A program made the translations under genes and the position numbers. Below, piece after piece: positions 1 to 11,215 of a DNA stretch of 64,000 nt. The notes under the pieces are model-generated. The model had not been told where the DNA came from and did no database searches. It saw only the letters and a list, made by a program, of their open reading frames with translations. The stretch is from the NCBI GenBank assembly GCA_033065855.1, contig JAVXUO010001110.1, positions 1-64,000 of the forward strand, in the 5' to 3' direction. Position 1 is the stretch's first letter; every line of letters begins with the position of its first letter. The DNA is from Escallonia rubra. Its lineage: Eukaryota > Streptophyta > Magnoliopsida > Escalloniales > Escalloniaceae.

Positions 1-1140
1 TAACTGATACGGGGAACCGTGTACCTTCGCAGTCTAATTTAAAATACCAAGCTAGCGCGATTTCGCGCGAAACTTTTACGAGCACCCTAGGATCTTCGGA
101 AGTTCCATTCCCCAGGATTCGCGCCTGATTCCGGAGCCGTTTGCTTTTTTTTTGCCCGAACGGCCCTTTCAGCGCCCGCCCTTTAATTAGACAGCTTTTT
201 CACGGATTTATAAAAAATAGCTAGAGCGTGATTTGGCCAAAGTGCAAAAAAGAGACCCTAGTTATTCTGAAAGCATCTGTATCAGGTAAAAATTTCAGAT
301 TTTTCCAAGCGCTGTAGAGGGGCTAACTGATACGGGGAACCGTGTACCTTCGCAGTCTAATTTAAAATACCAAGCTAGCGCGATTTCGCGCGAAACTTTT
401 ACGAGCACCCTAGGATGTTGGGAAGTTCCACTCCCAGGATTTCGCGCCATTCCGGAGCCGTTTGCTTTTTTTTTGCCCGAACGGCCCTTTCAGCGCCCGC
501 CCTTTAATTAGACAGCTTTTTCACGGATTTATAAAAAATAGCTAGAGCGTGATTTGGCCAAAGTGCAAAAAAGAGACCCTAGTTATTCTGAAAGCATCTG
601 TATCAGGTAAAAATTTCAGATTTTTCCAAGCGCTGTAGAGGGGCTAACTGATACGGGGAACCGTGTACCTTCGCAGTCTAATTTAAAATACCAAGCTAGC
701 GCGATTTCGCGCGAAACTTTTACGAGCACCCTAGGATGTTGGGAAGTTCCATTCCCCAGGATTTCGCGCCATTCCGGAGCCGTTTGCTTTTTTTTGCCCG
801 AACGGCCCTTTCACGCGGCAGCTTAATTAGCCAGCTTTTTCACGGATTTATAAACAATAGCTAGAGCGTGATTTGGCCAAAGTGCAAAAAGAGACCCTAG
901 TTATTCTGAAAGCATCTGTATCAGGTAAAAATTTCAGATTTTTCCAAGCGCTGTAGAGGGGCTAACTGATACGGGGAACCGTGTACCTTCGCAGTCTAAT
1001 TTAAAATACCAAGCTAGCGCGATTTCGCGCGAAACTTTTACGAGCACCCTAGGATGTTGGGAAGTTCCATTCCCCAGGATTTCGCGCCATTCCGGAGCCG
1101 TTTGCCTTTTGTTTTGCCCGAACGGCCCTTTCAGCGCCCG
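1..1140 (+). repeat. Tandem array of ~322-bp unit in left TIR
   Basis: The word TAACTGATACGGGGAACC recurs at 1, 324, 644 and 963, a period of 319-323 bases. Each unit holds GCGCGATTTCGCGCGAAA, a CG-rich partial palindrome, and an A/T tract before GCCCGAACGGCCC. The innermost unit runs directly into the unique part of the TIR. Confidence 0.93.
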
Positions 1141-1895
1141 CCCCGGACACCGGTTCGCGATTTTTGCGCGAAAAATCCGTAAAGTACTTTTTAGGCCAAT
1201 GATGAACTCACGAAGCGTAAAGTAGAATTTCGAGGCACCTTTGAGATTTTTCCTGATGCCAGGGGCATTTCGGTAATTTGCCACCCCGCGAGGGGTGTTT
1301 CGGTGTTTTTCCCGCGCCAAGTTTTTAATTACACAGTTTTAGTCCAGGAATGTAATCACAGAAACTGAAATGTTGTTTTCAAGCTGGTTCGGGGGCGTTG
1401 GGGTGATAGTGAACCCCCGGGGGCATTTCGGTAATTTGCCGCTCATCGGTGACTATTTTGCTAGGAAGGATCCAGCCTCATGATACATGCCTTAAAATAA
1501 CTTTTAGTTCGGCAAAGGGTGTCAGACACCAAAAACTTTTATCCCCGGGTGAATTCAGGAACTTGTGACGCACCGGCGATGACTGCCAGGGGGTATTTTG
1601 CACAAGTAGCGGGTGTTTTGGTAACTTTCCCCCTTTAAAATTTTTCCTGATATATTGGGTATATAATTGACGTAATACATTTAAAAACTTGACTTCAAAG
1701 CGGTTTTGAGGTCTTGGGGGTGTAGGGGCCGTCGGGGGGTATATTGCTATATAACCACGTTGGCGCTACATTCAGTGAGAACTGGCGTAATTAACCGTTC
1801 GGAGTGGTGGGAAGTGAGGATTTGTTTTAATACATTTAAATAATGACTATTGCTAATGTGTTGGTAAGCTAGGTTAAACATCCAGATATGTTGGT
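1..1895 (+). repeat. Left terminal inverted repeat of the MULE (outer tip outside window)
   Basis: This arm is the inverse of 8858-11215. The inner boundary is near 1895, where both copies share the words around ATATGTTGG and then diverge. The outer 1140 bases are a tandem array; the inner part (1140-1895) is single-copy within the arm and contains GGGGGCATTTCGGTAATTTG-like words. The transposase start codon lies about 520 bases inside this arm. Confidence 0.88.
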
Positions 1896-2330
1896 TACCC
1901 CCTGGGGCATTTCGGTAATTTGCCGCTCATCGGGGGCTATTTTGTTAGGAATGATCCAGCTTAAAGGGCCATACCTTAAAATAACTTTAGTTCAGCAAAG
2001 GGTGTCAGACACCCGAAAACTTATTTTGTCCCGGATGAATTCAGGAAGCTTAAAATGCCGTTTCAAAGCACTCGGAACGATTTTTTGATGCCATGGGGCA
2101 TTTTTCGTTAATTCGCAGCCCCGAGGGGGTATTTTTGTAATTTTACAGCGTTAAGTCTTTTAAAGGACTTCTTAGTCCAGAAATGTAAGCAAAGCACCTA
2201 AAAGGTTGTTTTCAAGCTGATTTGGGACGTTAGGGTGATAATGAACTCCCCGGGGGCATTTTGCTAATTTGCCCCCGTCGGGGGCTATTTTGATAATTTT
2301 ACATTATACAAATCAGCTTAAGCAATTACG
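1895..2330 (+). repeat. Diverged direct repeat of the inner TIR, upstream of the transposase
   Basis: Words of 1320-1560 (GGGGCATTTCGGTAATTTGC, GGGTGTCAGACACC, TTGTTTTCAAGCTG) return in the same order between about 1900 and 2290 with clear divergence. The region therefore looks like an old internal duplication of the TIR flank. It forms the presumed promoter/5' leader of the transposase gene. Confidence 0.7.
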
Positions 2331-2417
2331 TTTAAATAATTTTTATTCTTCTTTTATTTAATTCTATGACTTGTTGATAATCGTATTGGTTTTTATTTTT
2401 TAGATTTCAGTATAAAT

Positions 2418-4709
2418 ATGGATGCAACTGGAGGAAATATTTTTTGTGAAGGTTCTGATCCACCTTACTTGGGTCAAGTTTTTCAAACACTGGACGAAGT
2501 CGAAGCATACTACAGAGCATATTCGAAATCGATGGGTTTCGGTATTAGAACTAAGACGACTAGAAAACGGGTGAATACCGATCAAATTGGTGCAAGGTTA
2601 TTTGAGTGTCATAGAGGAGCACCGTATGTACCCCCCGTCGTTCAGATCAGTGACGAAGGGACAACAAGACAAAGAAAACGGGACACATTTCCGGGTACCG
2701 GCTGCAAAGCCCATGTGTATGCAGTACACCGGAAAAATGAAAACCATTGGGTTTTGACGGCTGTGGAGTTGAGCCATAATCATCAGTTTTGCACCCCAAG
2801 TATGATTGGTCAAATTCATCAACACCGACAAATAAGCGCGGCACACAGACAACTGATTTCAACAATGGCCGACGCTAAAATATCACCTTCTAAGATGATG
2901 GGGGTTTTCTCAAGCCAGGCTGGGGGGATTGACAAGTTGACTTTCAACGACGTTGACCTTCGAAATCAACTCCGTGCTCAGAGGAGAGAGTCTTTCGGTC
3001 AGATCGATTCTCAAGCTACACTTGATATCTTCAGGTGCCTTCAGAGTGAGAATTCTGGATTTTTCTACAGTCTCCAAGTGGATGATGAGGGCCGCATTAG
3101 TACTATATTTTGGGTGGACCCCCGTTCTAGAGCTGCTTACCAAAATTTTGGGGATGTTGTGACGTTTGACACCACATACCGCACCAATAAGTACTCTATG
3201 CCTTTTGCTCCGTTCACCGGGGTGAACCACCACTATCAGTCAATCTCATTTGGCTTTGCCCTGCTTAGGGATGAGACGGAGGAGTCATTTACGTGGTTAT
3301 TTGAAACGTGGCTTCAAGCCATGTATCATATTCCTCCAAAGACCATCATCACCGACCAAGATCTGGCAATGAATAATGCAATCGCTAAGGTCCTTCCAGA
3401 TACTCACCATGGCCTGTGCACGTGGCACATAAGCAACAAATATCCCGAACGGCTTCACAATGTATATGCAAAGCATCCGGAATTCAAGACTGACTTTAAT
3501 ACATGCGTGAAGAAATCGTTGACGGTAGACGTGTTCGAGGAGAGGTGGGCCGCGTTAATGGATGACTACGGTTTGCACAATCATGGATGGTTAAAATCGT
3601 TGTATGAGATCAAGACACAGTGGGTCGGTGCCTACACCAAGAAGTTTTTTGCTGCCGGAATGACTACGACATCGAGAAGCGAAGCTATGAATTCATTCTT
3701 CGATGGGTACGTAGGTCAGTCTTCAAGTATAGCGGAGTTTGTACTAGAGATGCAGAAAGTCCTTGAGAGGCAATTGTACCGTGAGAGAGAAGCCGACGCG
3801 GCTACAGTTTACAAAGAAAGATCCATACTACTTCGTTCACCATTGGAGGCTCATGCGGCTCAAGTCTATACGAAGGAAATGTTTCGACAGTTTCAAGAGG
3901 AACTATTAAAGTCGAATCAATATGGCATGACAAAGTTGCACGAGTTTTCCACCAGAGATCTCAAGGTTTATGCTTTGACAAATGTGACGAATTATGCCAA
4001 TCCGTGCTCTTCGTCGGCTCCGAGGAACAGAAGACATTTTACCGTAGCTAAATGTATGGACACCGGGTTGGTAAATTGCAACTGTCAACTCTTTGAGCAT
4101 AAAGGTATACTTTGTCGACATGCGTTGAGGGTTTTGAGCGCCAAGAATGCAACTCAAATCCCTCCACAGTATATCTTGGAACGGTGGACGAAGGAAGCCA
4201 ATAGAGTCCACGGTCACATTCCTTACGTGCCCAGTGTTTCAGTTGATTTCAGGGAATCTGAGGCGCTGCGATATAATCATCTTTGTAACATCATGCACGG
4301 TTTATCGATGGATGCAGCGTCAACATTTGATGGGTACACTTATCAAGTTGAAGCAGCCGCACGGGATCATGCTAAGCATGCACAGTTTAGGATGGCATTA
4401 CCAGAAAGTCGGGACCCTCGGCCGACTCCAGCCGGTAGATTCAATCGAGCCAAACAGCCAATCATTGACGGCACTAGCATGCAAGGTGAGGAGGACCACA
4501 TTTTTGATCCCATTATTTCTCAAACAAAAGGGCGAAAACGAGAAATCCGCATGAAGAATCCGATTGAAAAAGCAACGGGTCAAAAAAAATTGCGAAAGTG
4601 TGCGTTGTGTAATAAGATGACTAATCATGACAAGAGAAACCATTACAAAGTGTTAGGTATGGAACCTGGAAGTATGGTCGAGGAGGACGATGAGGAGGAA
4701 GAGTGTTAG
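2418..4709 (+). CDS. MULE transposase (FAR1/MudrA-like), 763 aa
   Basis: This is the DNA-cutting transposase of the surrounding MULE and would act in the nucleus on its TIRs. The reading frame is open over 763 codons without an intron. Residues about 30-122 form a FAR1-type zinc-binding DNA-binding domain (AYYRAYSKSMGF ... TGCKAHVYAV ... HNH). A MULE DDE domain follows: D251 in TFDTTY, D313 in ITDQD, the CTWH block shortly after, and E422 in SRSEAMNSFF as candidate catalytic glutamate. A SWIM zinc finger (C554-x-C556 ... C566-x-H568) and a short C-terminal CxxC/H cluster complete the usual order. The size fits the family. The start follows a T-rich tract ending in AG, so a 5'-UTR intron is possible; TATAAAT lies directly before the ATG. 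A domesticated host FRS/FAR1 gene is unlikely because of the TIRs. No inactivating change was seen. Confidence 0.93.
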   Translation: MDATGGNIFCEGSDPPYLGQVFQTLDEVEAYYRAYSKSMGFGIRTKTTRKRVNTDQIGARLFECHRGAPYVPPVVQISDEGTTRQRKRDTFPGTGCKAHVYAVHRKNENHWVLTAVELSHNHQFCTPSMIGQIHQHRQISAAHRQLISTMADAKISPSKMMGVFSSQAGGIDKLTFNDVDLRNQLRAQRRESFGQIDSQATLDIFRCLQSENSGFFYSLQVDDEGRISTIFWVDPRSRAAYQNFGDVVTFDTTYRTNKYSMPFAPFTGVNHHYQSISFGFALLRDETEESFTWLFETWLQAMYHIPPKTIITDQDLAMNNAIAKVLPDTHHGLCTWHISNKYPERLHNVYAKHPEFKTDFNTCVKKSLTVDVFEERWAALMDDYGLHNHGWLKSLYEIKTQWVGAYTKKFFAAGMTTTSRSEAMNSFFDGYVGQSSSIAEFVLEMQKVLERQLYREREADAATVYKERSILLRSPLEAHAAQVYTKEMFRQFQEELLKSNQYGMTKLHEFSTRDLKVYALTNVTNYANPCSSSAPRNRRHFTVAKCMDTGLVNCNCQLFEHKGILCRHALRVLSAKNATQIPPQYILERWTKEANRVHGHIPYVPSVSVDFRESEALRYNHLCNIMHGLSMDAASTFDGYTYQVEAAARDHAKHAQFRMALPESRDPRPTPAGRFNRAKQPIIDGTSMQGEEDHIFDPIISQTKGRKREIRMKNPIEKATGQKKLRKCALCNKMTNHDKRNHYKVLGMEPGSMVEEDDEEEEC

Positions 4710-4971
4710 GGTTAATGTTTCAGTTGTATAACGAATAACTTTTTTAATGTTTAAATTTGTGATTTGATTTGTTGAATCTTTAATTTGTGATTTGGTTTGT
4801 GGATTATTGAAAATTTTTGAATGGCATATTCGCGCACGCTTTAGCGCCCAATTCATAGGTTCCTGAAAAATCTTTTAATTTGTTTTGTTCATTGCACTTT
4901 AGTCACGCTTTAGTGGCCACTTCATAACTTTCGAAAAATCTTATAAATTTTTTTGTCGCGATTTTTCCGCT

Positions 4972-5706
4972 CATTGCACATGAGGCGCGCTAGTTATCCC
5001 ATTCTTATGTATTTCGGCGAAAAACGAGACACGTTATTTTTTCGGTTTTCCTATGAAGGGCCTATTCGGGCACACTTTAGGGGCCAATTCATAACGCTCG
5101 AAAAATCTTGTAAATTTTTTTCTCACTTTTTTTCCGCTCATTGCACATGAGGCGCGCTAATTATCCCATTCTTATGTATTTCGGCGAAAAACGAGACACG
5201 TTATTTTTTCGGTTTTCCTATGAAGGGCCTATTCGGGCACACTTTAGGGGCCAATTCATAACGCTCGAAAAATCTTGTAAATTTTTTTCTCACTTTTTTT
5301 CCGCTCATTGCACATGAGGCGCGCTAATTATCCCATTCTTATGTATTTCGGCGAAAAACGAGACACGTTATTTTTTCGGTTTTCCTATGAAGGGCCTATT
5401 CGGGCACACTTTAGGGGCCAATTCATAACGCTCGAAAAATCTTGTAAATTTTTTTCTCACTTTTTTTCCGCTCATTGCACATGAGGCGCGCTAATTATCC
5501 CATTCTTATGTATTTCGGCGAAAAACGAGACACGTTATTTTTTCGGTTTTCCTATGAAGGGCCTATTCGGGCACACTTTAGGGGCCAATTCATAACGCTC
5601 GAAAAATCTTGTAAATTTTTTTCTCACTTTTTTTCCGCTCATTGCACATGAGGCGCGCTAATTATCCCATTCTTATGTATTTCGGCGAACAACGAGACAC
5701 GTTATT
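4972..5706. repeat. 167-bp tandem array between the two MULE genes
   Basis: CATTGCACATGAGG recurs at 4972, 5139, 5306, 5473 and 5640, an exact 167-base spacing. Units two to four are almost identical, so the amplification is recent. A diverged related unit precedes the array (about 4830-4970) and the last copy decays after 5706. It fills the space between the 3' ends of the convergent transposase and protease genes and may hold their terminators; that role is inferred from position only. Confidence 0.93.
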
Positions 5707-5821
5707 TTTCCGAATGCGTCATATGAAATGTATATTCGCGCACATTTTAGCGCCAAATTCATAGCATGCGAAAATTTATGTACATTTCTTTCTGGTACAG
5801 TTTGTCGTAACATCACAGCAG

Positions 5822-8794
5822 CTAGCCACACACGTCAGGATAATGGTAATGAAGTCGTCTGGCTTCATTCTTTTTCAGTTCCCAGGCTATCCTATACCTA
5901 AACGTCAAGGCATCCTTCCGGGTCCACGAGGAGTGTTTGAGCACTTCCGATCGAGCAATGTAGTCCATGTACTTGAGGACGTAAATCCCGCAATCGTTAC
6001 CGTTACATTGCTTTGGTCGGTCCTTTATCATCACGACCGTCCAAGGCTCCCCCCGTGGCCGTCCGCACGCTATCGAGAGGACAGTAGTCTGCATCCAACA
6101 ATAAAATCGCGAATCAAGCCTATGAAACAACAACAATATACTATGAGCCAAGGTCAAAAAATAAAAACTAACCACTAAAGTGATGTAGTCGTCGTACATC
6201 TGTGCCAGCAGCTGTCCGGGCTCGTCCTCCCTTAGGCTATCGTATATGTGAACCGTTCTGAACGCTGGATGGAGAACTAATAGGAACCAGTGGTGCCCAT
6301 GAAGACAAGGTATCATGATAAGGTTCGCATCAGCAGCGGGACATTGATACTCTGCGTTCATCATGCATAACATGTTTCGACCTGGTTTCCAATTACTCCA
6401 GTTGCCCCCTTGCTTCCATTGATGGAATTCCCGGATCGCTAATGCCACAAAATGAGTGGGATACATGTTAAGCTTACAGTATTCAGAACGGTTAAATTTA
6501 TGCTCTCTAATCCGGAGCAGATCTATATAAGCGTTGATGACAAAATTTGAAAGATCTGTCTCCGGCGCCAACATTCTGATATCCGAATGACCTAGTCCTG
6601 TCCCAAGAGGGAAGTCTGTTGCACTGACAGGCTCATGCCCGAAGTAGTGCCGGTCGATCCAAGCCATCTTCTCCGGCCTCAATGGCTTCGTCGCTTGTCC
6701 TTTGTTCGACCGGAAACTTGGGCGCGAGGCATGGATTCCTACTTGGGGAACCTTACTCTGGCACAGAGAGTCGTACGCGTCAGGAGGAGGGCGACTAGAC
6801 GGCTCCCACACCTGACTGGAAGTTCCGTAGTCGTACGCGTCAGGAGGAGGGCGACTAGACGGCTCCCACACCTGACTGGAAGTTCCGTAGTCGTACGCGT
6901 CAGGAGGAGGGCGACTAGACGGCTCCCACACCTGACTGGAAGTTCCGTAGTCGTACGCGTCAGGAGGAGGGCGACTAGACGGCTCCCACACCTGACTGGA
7001 AGTTCGGTAGTCGTACGCGTCAGGAGGAGGGCGACTAGACGGCTCCCACACCTGACTCTGAGGCTGATAGTCGTACGCGTCAGGAGGAGGGCGACTAGAC
7101 GGCTCCCCTTGGCAACCCCGGTACGCAAGACTAAAGTTTTGAACATCAGTCTTGTACCTCTCAATGGACCTCTTAATATTGTCAGGAGCCTGCGCGACAA
7201 ACCAGTCAAACGACTCCAGCTGCTTGAAAACGTCAGTGGCCTGGTCAACCTAACAAACATGCATAGAAAATATGGCAAATCATATCATTTGATGGTCGAT
7301 ACGCGTGTGCAAATAAATTATCAAACAACACTAGCATGACTTACAATGGCCAATGCCCAGAACTGGTCATAGACCTCACGGGGCGCATAGGATTTGGTCC
7401 TCACTGGGGCAGGGCGAGTCACCCGCGTGCGCGTCACCCTGAGAAACCACTGTAAGTAGTCCTCAGTACTGGTGCCGTCGTGCTTCATCGATACAAGGCT
7501 GTCATACGTTTCCTGCCAGATATTCCATTGTTGCACCTCGTCACCCAACACAGTCAAGGCATTAGTCACCTCGAAGTTCGGCCCTCGACCACCCCTGTAT
7601 GGCCGCATGTCTACAGCGGGTTTCGGAATCCCCTGTGGACAGCCAGCTTGCTTCATAACTCGATCGGGCATCTGAAACTCACATTCTTCGAAGTGAATCA
7701 GCGGCACCCGAACCAAACCTGCAAGCACGTACGACACCGGAAGTTGCCACCATAACTCATCCAACAGATGCATCACCTTGTCGTATGGCTGCCACGCCAC
7801 CTGGTATGCATCCAGCATCTCTAGTTCCCCCCGATAGAACTGTAGATGGTTGTGAGGGTCTACCCGTCTCCTCCTCCGGTTGGTCGGAGGCCCCCAGGCC
7901 CACACCCTAGGCCACGTCTCATCGGAATCTACCAACGGCTCCGGACGACCCGTGGGTAGCCTCTCGTAAGACCAAACCTGTGAACGCAAACATTATATGG
8001 AATTAGTAATGAATCCCGAATATATTGACTAAGGATCCGGATAAGAAAATAAATGCTCATACCTGTAATAGAGTCAGGCAGGCGGCAATGGACTTGGCAC
8101 CGAATCTCGTAGCCTTATGCAGTGCTCGATATAGGTGCGCAAGGACAGCTGAACCCCACGAGTACGAGTATACCTCGTCAAGATCCTCCAATAACACCAT
8201 ATACCTCGGATGCACTGTGTTTTTCGAGTGCGTCGGAAGTAATATGGCTCCAATAATATACAGAAGGTATGCCCTCGTATACGTCACGAAATCCTGACGA
8301 GAGTACTCATCCGGTAGCACGCCATACTGCTCTCTCAGCCATTTAAGCTTGACGCCGTTCGTTGTAATAGCTGCCCTTGGAATTCCCGGAAAATAATGCC
8401 TAGCCATATTCGCTACGGATGCAGACGGCACGCTCAGAGTAACGGGTCTGCCGTGACATGGGATTCCAAGTATATATCCGACGTCCTCTAACGTAACAGT
8501 CATTTCACCAAACCGGAAATGAAATGAGTTCGTCTCGCTCCTCCATCGTTCAACTAGAGCGGATATAAGGCAATCGTCGTGGCGATACCATTTCCCGCAA
8601 TCGGTGAACAGGCTTAAATTTTGACCGTGTATAAGGGCTTTTTGTTCCTCGTTTAGTACCCACTCTTCAATTCCTCTTGTGGTTTGAATTGTTTCCAAAA
8701 CACCCCTATCGACACCGTCAAATACGTGCCTCGCGACGTGGTCATCGTCATCGTATAGGATTGATGTATCATGAGGTCCGGGGTTGAAATCCAT
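5822..8794 (-). CDS. Plant mobile domain (PMD)-Ulp1/C48 protease fusion, four exons, about 902 aa
   Basis: Inferred exons on the minus strand are 8794-8063, 7977-7345, 7249-6173 and 6088-5822. All junctions are phase 0 with GT/AG borders, giving 902 codons plus stop. Exons 1-2 encode a plant mobile domain (aminotransferase-like PMD: LVERWRSETNSFHF, TLEDVGYILGIP). Exon 3 has a linker of near-identical 20-residue repeats rich in P, S, D and Y (about residues 500-612). Then comes a C48/Ulp1 cysteine protease fold with H775-W776, D792 in IYDSL, Q841 and C847 in NGNDCGIYVLKY, i.e. the full catalytic set. Known: Ulp1-type enzymes process or remove SUMO-like modifiers, and Ulp1-like and PMD genes are recurrent MULE cargo. 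The ATG is 64 bases from the inner edge of the right TIR. Which modifier it cuts is unknown. The exact donor of intron 3 (about 6172) is the least certain boundary. Confidence 0.85.
6780..7110 (-). repeat. 60-bp in-frame minisatellite in the PMD-Ulp1 gene
   Basis: A 60-base unit beginning TCGTACGCGTCAGGAGGAGG is repeated about five and a half times with only a few changes. Because 60 is a multiple of three it encodes tandem 20-residue repeats (core WEPSSRPPPDAYDYGTS) that link the PMD to the protease. Copy number could vary without breaking the frame. Confidence 0.95.
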
Positions 8795-8857
8795 ATCTAT
8801 AAGAACAAAATATAATCGTAATCCAACATATCAGGTTATAATATTTACATTCCAAAC

Positions 8858-11215
8858 CAACATATCTGGATGTTTAACCTAGCTTACCAACACATTAGCA
8901 ATAGTCATTATTTAAATGTATTAAAACAAATCCTCACTTCCCACCACTCCGAACGGTTAATTACGCCAGTTCTCACTGAATGTAGCGCCAACGTGGTTAT
9001 ATAGCAATATACCCCCCGACGGCCCCTACACCCCCAAGACCTCAAAACCGCTTTGAAGTCAAGTTTTTAAATGTATTACGTCAATTATATACCCAATATA
9101 TCAGGAAAAATTTTAAAGGGGGAAAGTTACCAAAACACCCGCTACTTGTGCAAAATACCCCCTGGCAGTCATCGCCGGTGCGTCACAAGTTCCTGAATTC
9201 ACCCGGGGCAATAAAAGTTTTCGGGTGTCTGACACCCTTTGCCGAACTAAAAGTTATTTTAAGGCATGTATCATGAGGCTGGATCCTTCCTAGCAAAATA
9301 GTCACCGATGAGCGGCAAATTACCGAAATGCCCCCGGGGGTTCACTATCACCCCAACGCCCCCGAACCAGCTTGAAAACAACATTTCAGTTTCTGTGATT
9401 ACATTCCTGGACTAAAACTGTGTAATTAAAAACTTGGCGCGGGAAAAACACCGAAACACCCCTCGCGGGGTGGCAAATTACCGAAATGCCCCTGGCATCA
9501 GGAAAAATCTCAAAGGTGCCTCGAAATTCTACTTTACGCTTCGTGAGTTCATCATTGGCCTAAAAAGTACTTTACGGATTTTTCGCGCAAAAATCGCGAA
9601 CCGGTGTCCGGGGCGGGCGCTGAAAGGGCCGTTCGGGCAAAAAAAAAGCAAACGGCTCCGGAATGGCGCGAAATCCTGGGGAATGGAACTTCCCAACATC
9701 CTAGGGTGCTCGTAAAAGTTTCGCGCGAAATCGCGCTAGCTTGGTATTTTAAATTAGACTGCGAAGGTACACGGTTCCCCGTATCAGTTAGCCCCTTTAC
9801 AGCGCTTGGAAAAATCTGAAATTTTTACCTGATACAGATGCTTTCATAATAACTAGGGTCTTTTTTTTGCACTTTGGCCAAATCACGCTCTAGCTATTTT
9901 TTATAAATCCGTGAAAAAGCTGTCTAATTAAGGGGCGGGCGCTGAAAGGGCCGTTCGGGCAAAAAAAAAGCAAACGGCTCCGGAATGGCGCGAAATCCTG
10001 GGGAATGGAACTTCCCAACATCCTAGGGTGCTCGTAAAAGTTTCGCGCGAAATCGCGCTAGCTTGGTATTTTAAATTAGACTGCGAAGGTACACGGTTCC
10101 CCGTATCAGTTAGCCCCTCTACAGCGCTTGGAAAAATCTGAAATTTTTACCTGATACAGATGCTTTCATAATAACTAGGGTCTCTTTTTTGCACTTTGGC
10201 CAAATCACGCTCTAGCTATTTTTTATAAATCCGTGAAAAAGCTGTCTAATTAAAGGGCGGGCGCTGAAAGGGCCGTTCGGGCAAAAAAAAAGCAAACGGC
10301 TCCGGAATGGCGCGAAATCCTGGGGAATGGAACTTCCCAACATCCTAGGGTGCTCGTAAAAGTTTCGCGCGAAATCGCGCTAGCTTGGTATTTTAAATTA
10401 GACTGCGAAGGTACACGGTTCCCCGTATCAGTTAGCCCCTTTACAGCGCTTGGAAAAATCTGAAATTTTTACCTGATACAGATGCTTTCATAATAACTAG
10501 GGTCTCTTTTTTGCACTTTGGCCAAATCACGCTCTAGCTATTTTTTATAAATCCGTGAAAAAGCTGTCTAATTAAGGGGCGGGCGCTGAAAGGGCCGTTC
10601 GGGCAAAAAAAAAGCAAACGGCTCCGGAATGGCGCGAAATCCTGGGGAATGGAACTTCCCAACATCCTAGGGTGCTCGTAAAAGTTTCGCGCGAAATCGC
10701 GCTAGCTTGGTATTTTAAATTAGACTGCGAAGGTACACGGTTCCCCGTATCAGTTAGCCCCTTTACAGCGCTTGGAAAAATCTGAAATTTTTACCTGATA
10801 CAGATGCTTTCATAATAACTAGGGTCTCTTTTTTGCACTTTGGCCAAATCACGCTCTAGCTATTTTTTATAAATCCGTGAAAAAGCTGTCTAATTAAGGG
10901 GCGGGCGCTGAAAGGGCCGTTCGGGCAAAAAAAAAGCAAACGGCTCCGGAATGGCGCGAAATCCTGGGGAATGGAACTTCCCAACATCCTAGGGTGCTCG
11001 TAAAAGTTTCGCGCGAAATCGCGCTAGCTTGGTATTTTAAATTAGACTGCGAAGGTACACGGTTCCCCGTATCAGTTAGCCCCTCTACAGCGCTTGGAAA
11101 AATCTGAAATTTTTACCTGATACAGATGCTTTCAGAATAACTAGGGTCTCTTTTTTGCACTTTGGCAAAATCTCGCTCTAGCTATTTTTTATAAATCCGT
11201 GAAAAAGCTGTTTAT
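8858..11215 (-). repeat. Right terminal inverted repeat of the MULE
   Basis: This is the inverse copy of 1-1895. The inner part (8858-9600) mirrors 1140-1895. The outer part is an array of the ~322-bp unit, with GGTTCCCCGTATCAGTTA ending at 9790, 10112, 10434, 10756 and 11078, a constant 322 bases. Homology stops around 11215 after GTGAAAAAGCTG. Confidence 0.9.

Larger units (their letters stand above)
1..11215. mobile_element. Large Mutator-like element (MULE) with long TIRs and two convergent genes
   Basis: Seen: the sequence from the left edge to about 1895 recurs in inverse orientation from 11215 back to about 8858, so the unit has terminal inverted repeats (TIRs) of about 2 kb or more. 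Between them lie a MULE-type transposase gene on + and a plant mobile domain/Ulp1 protease gene on -, tail to tail. Known: long TIRs, a FAR1/MULE transposase and captured Ulp1-like genes are typical of plant Mutator-like elements. The right arm has five copies of the ~322-bp TIR unit and the left shows only four before the window starts, so roughly 0.4-0.5 kb of the left end is probably missing. The target-site duplication therefore cannot be checked. Homology stops sharply near 11215, which is taken as the right end. Confidence 0.88.

Noticed and set aside
6635-7339. 234-codon plus-strand frame rich in RRRATRRLP repeats
   Set aside because: It is the antisense of the 60-bp repeat linker in the PMD-Ulp1 gene; the minus strand carries the recognisable domains and splice sites.
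1-11215. CRISPR-like regularly spaced repeats
   Set aside because: The repeats are contiguous tandem units without unique spacers, and the DNA is plant nuclear.
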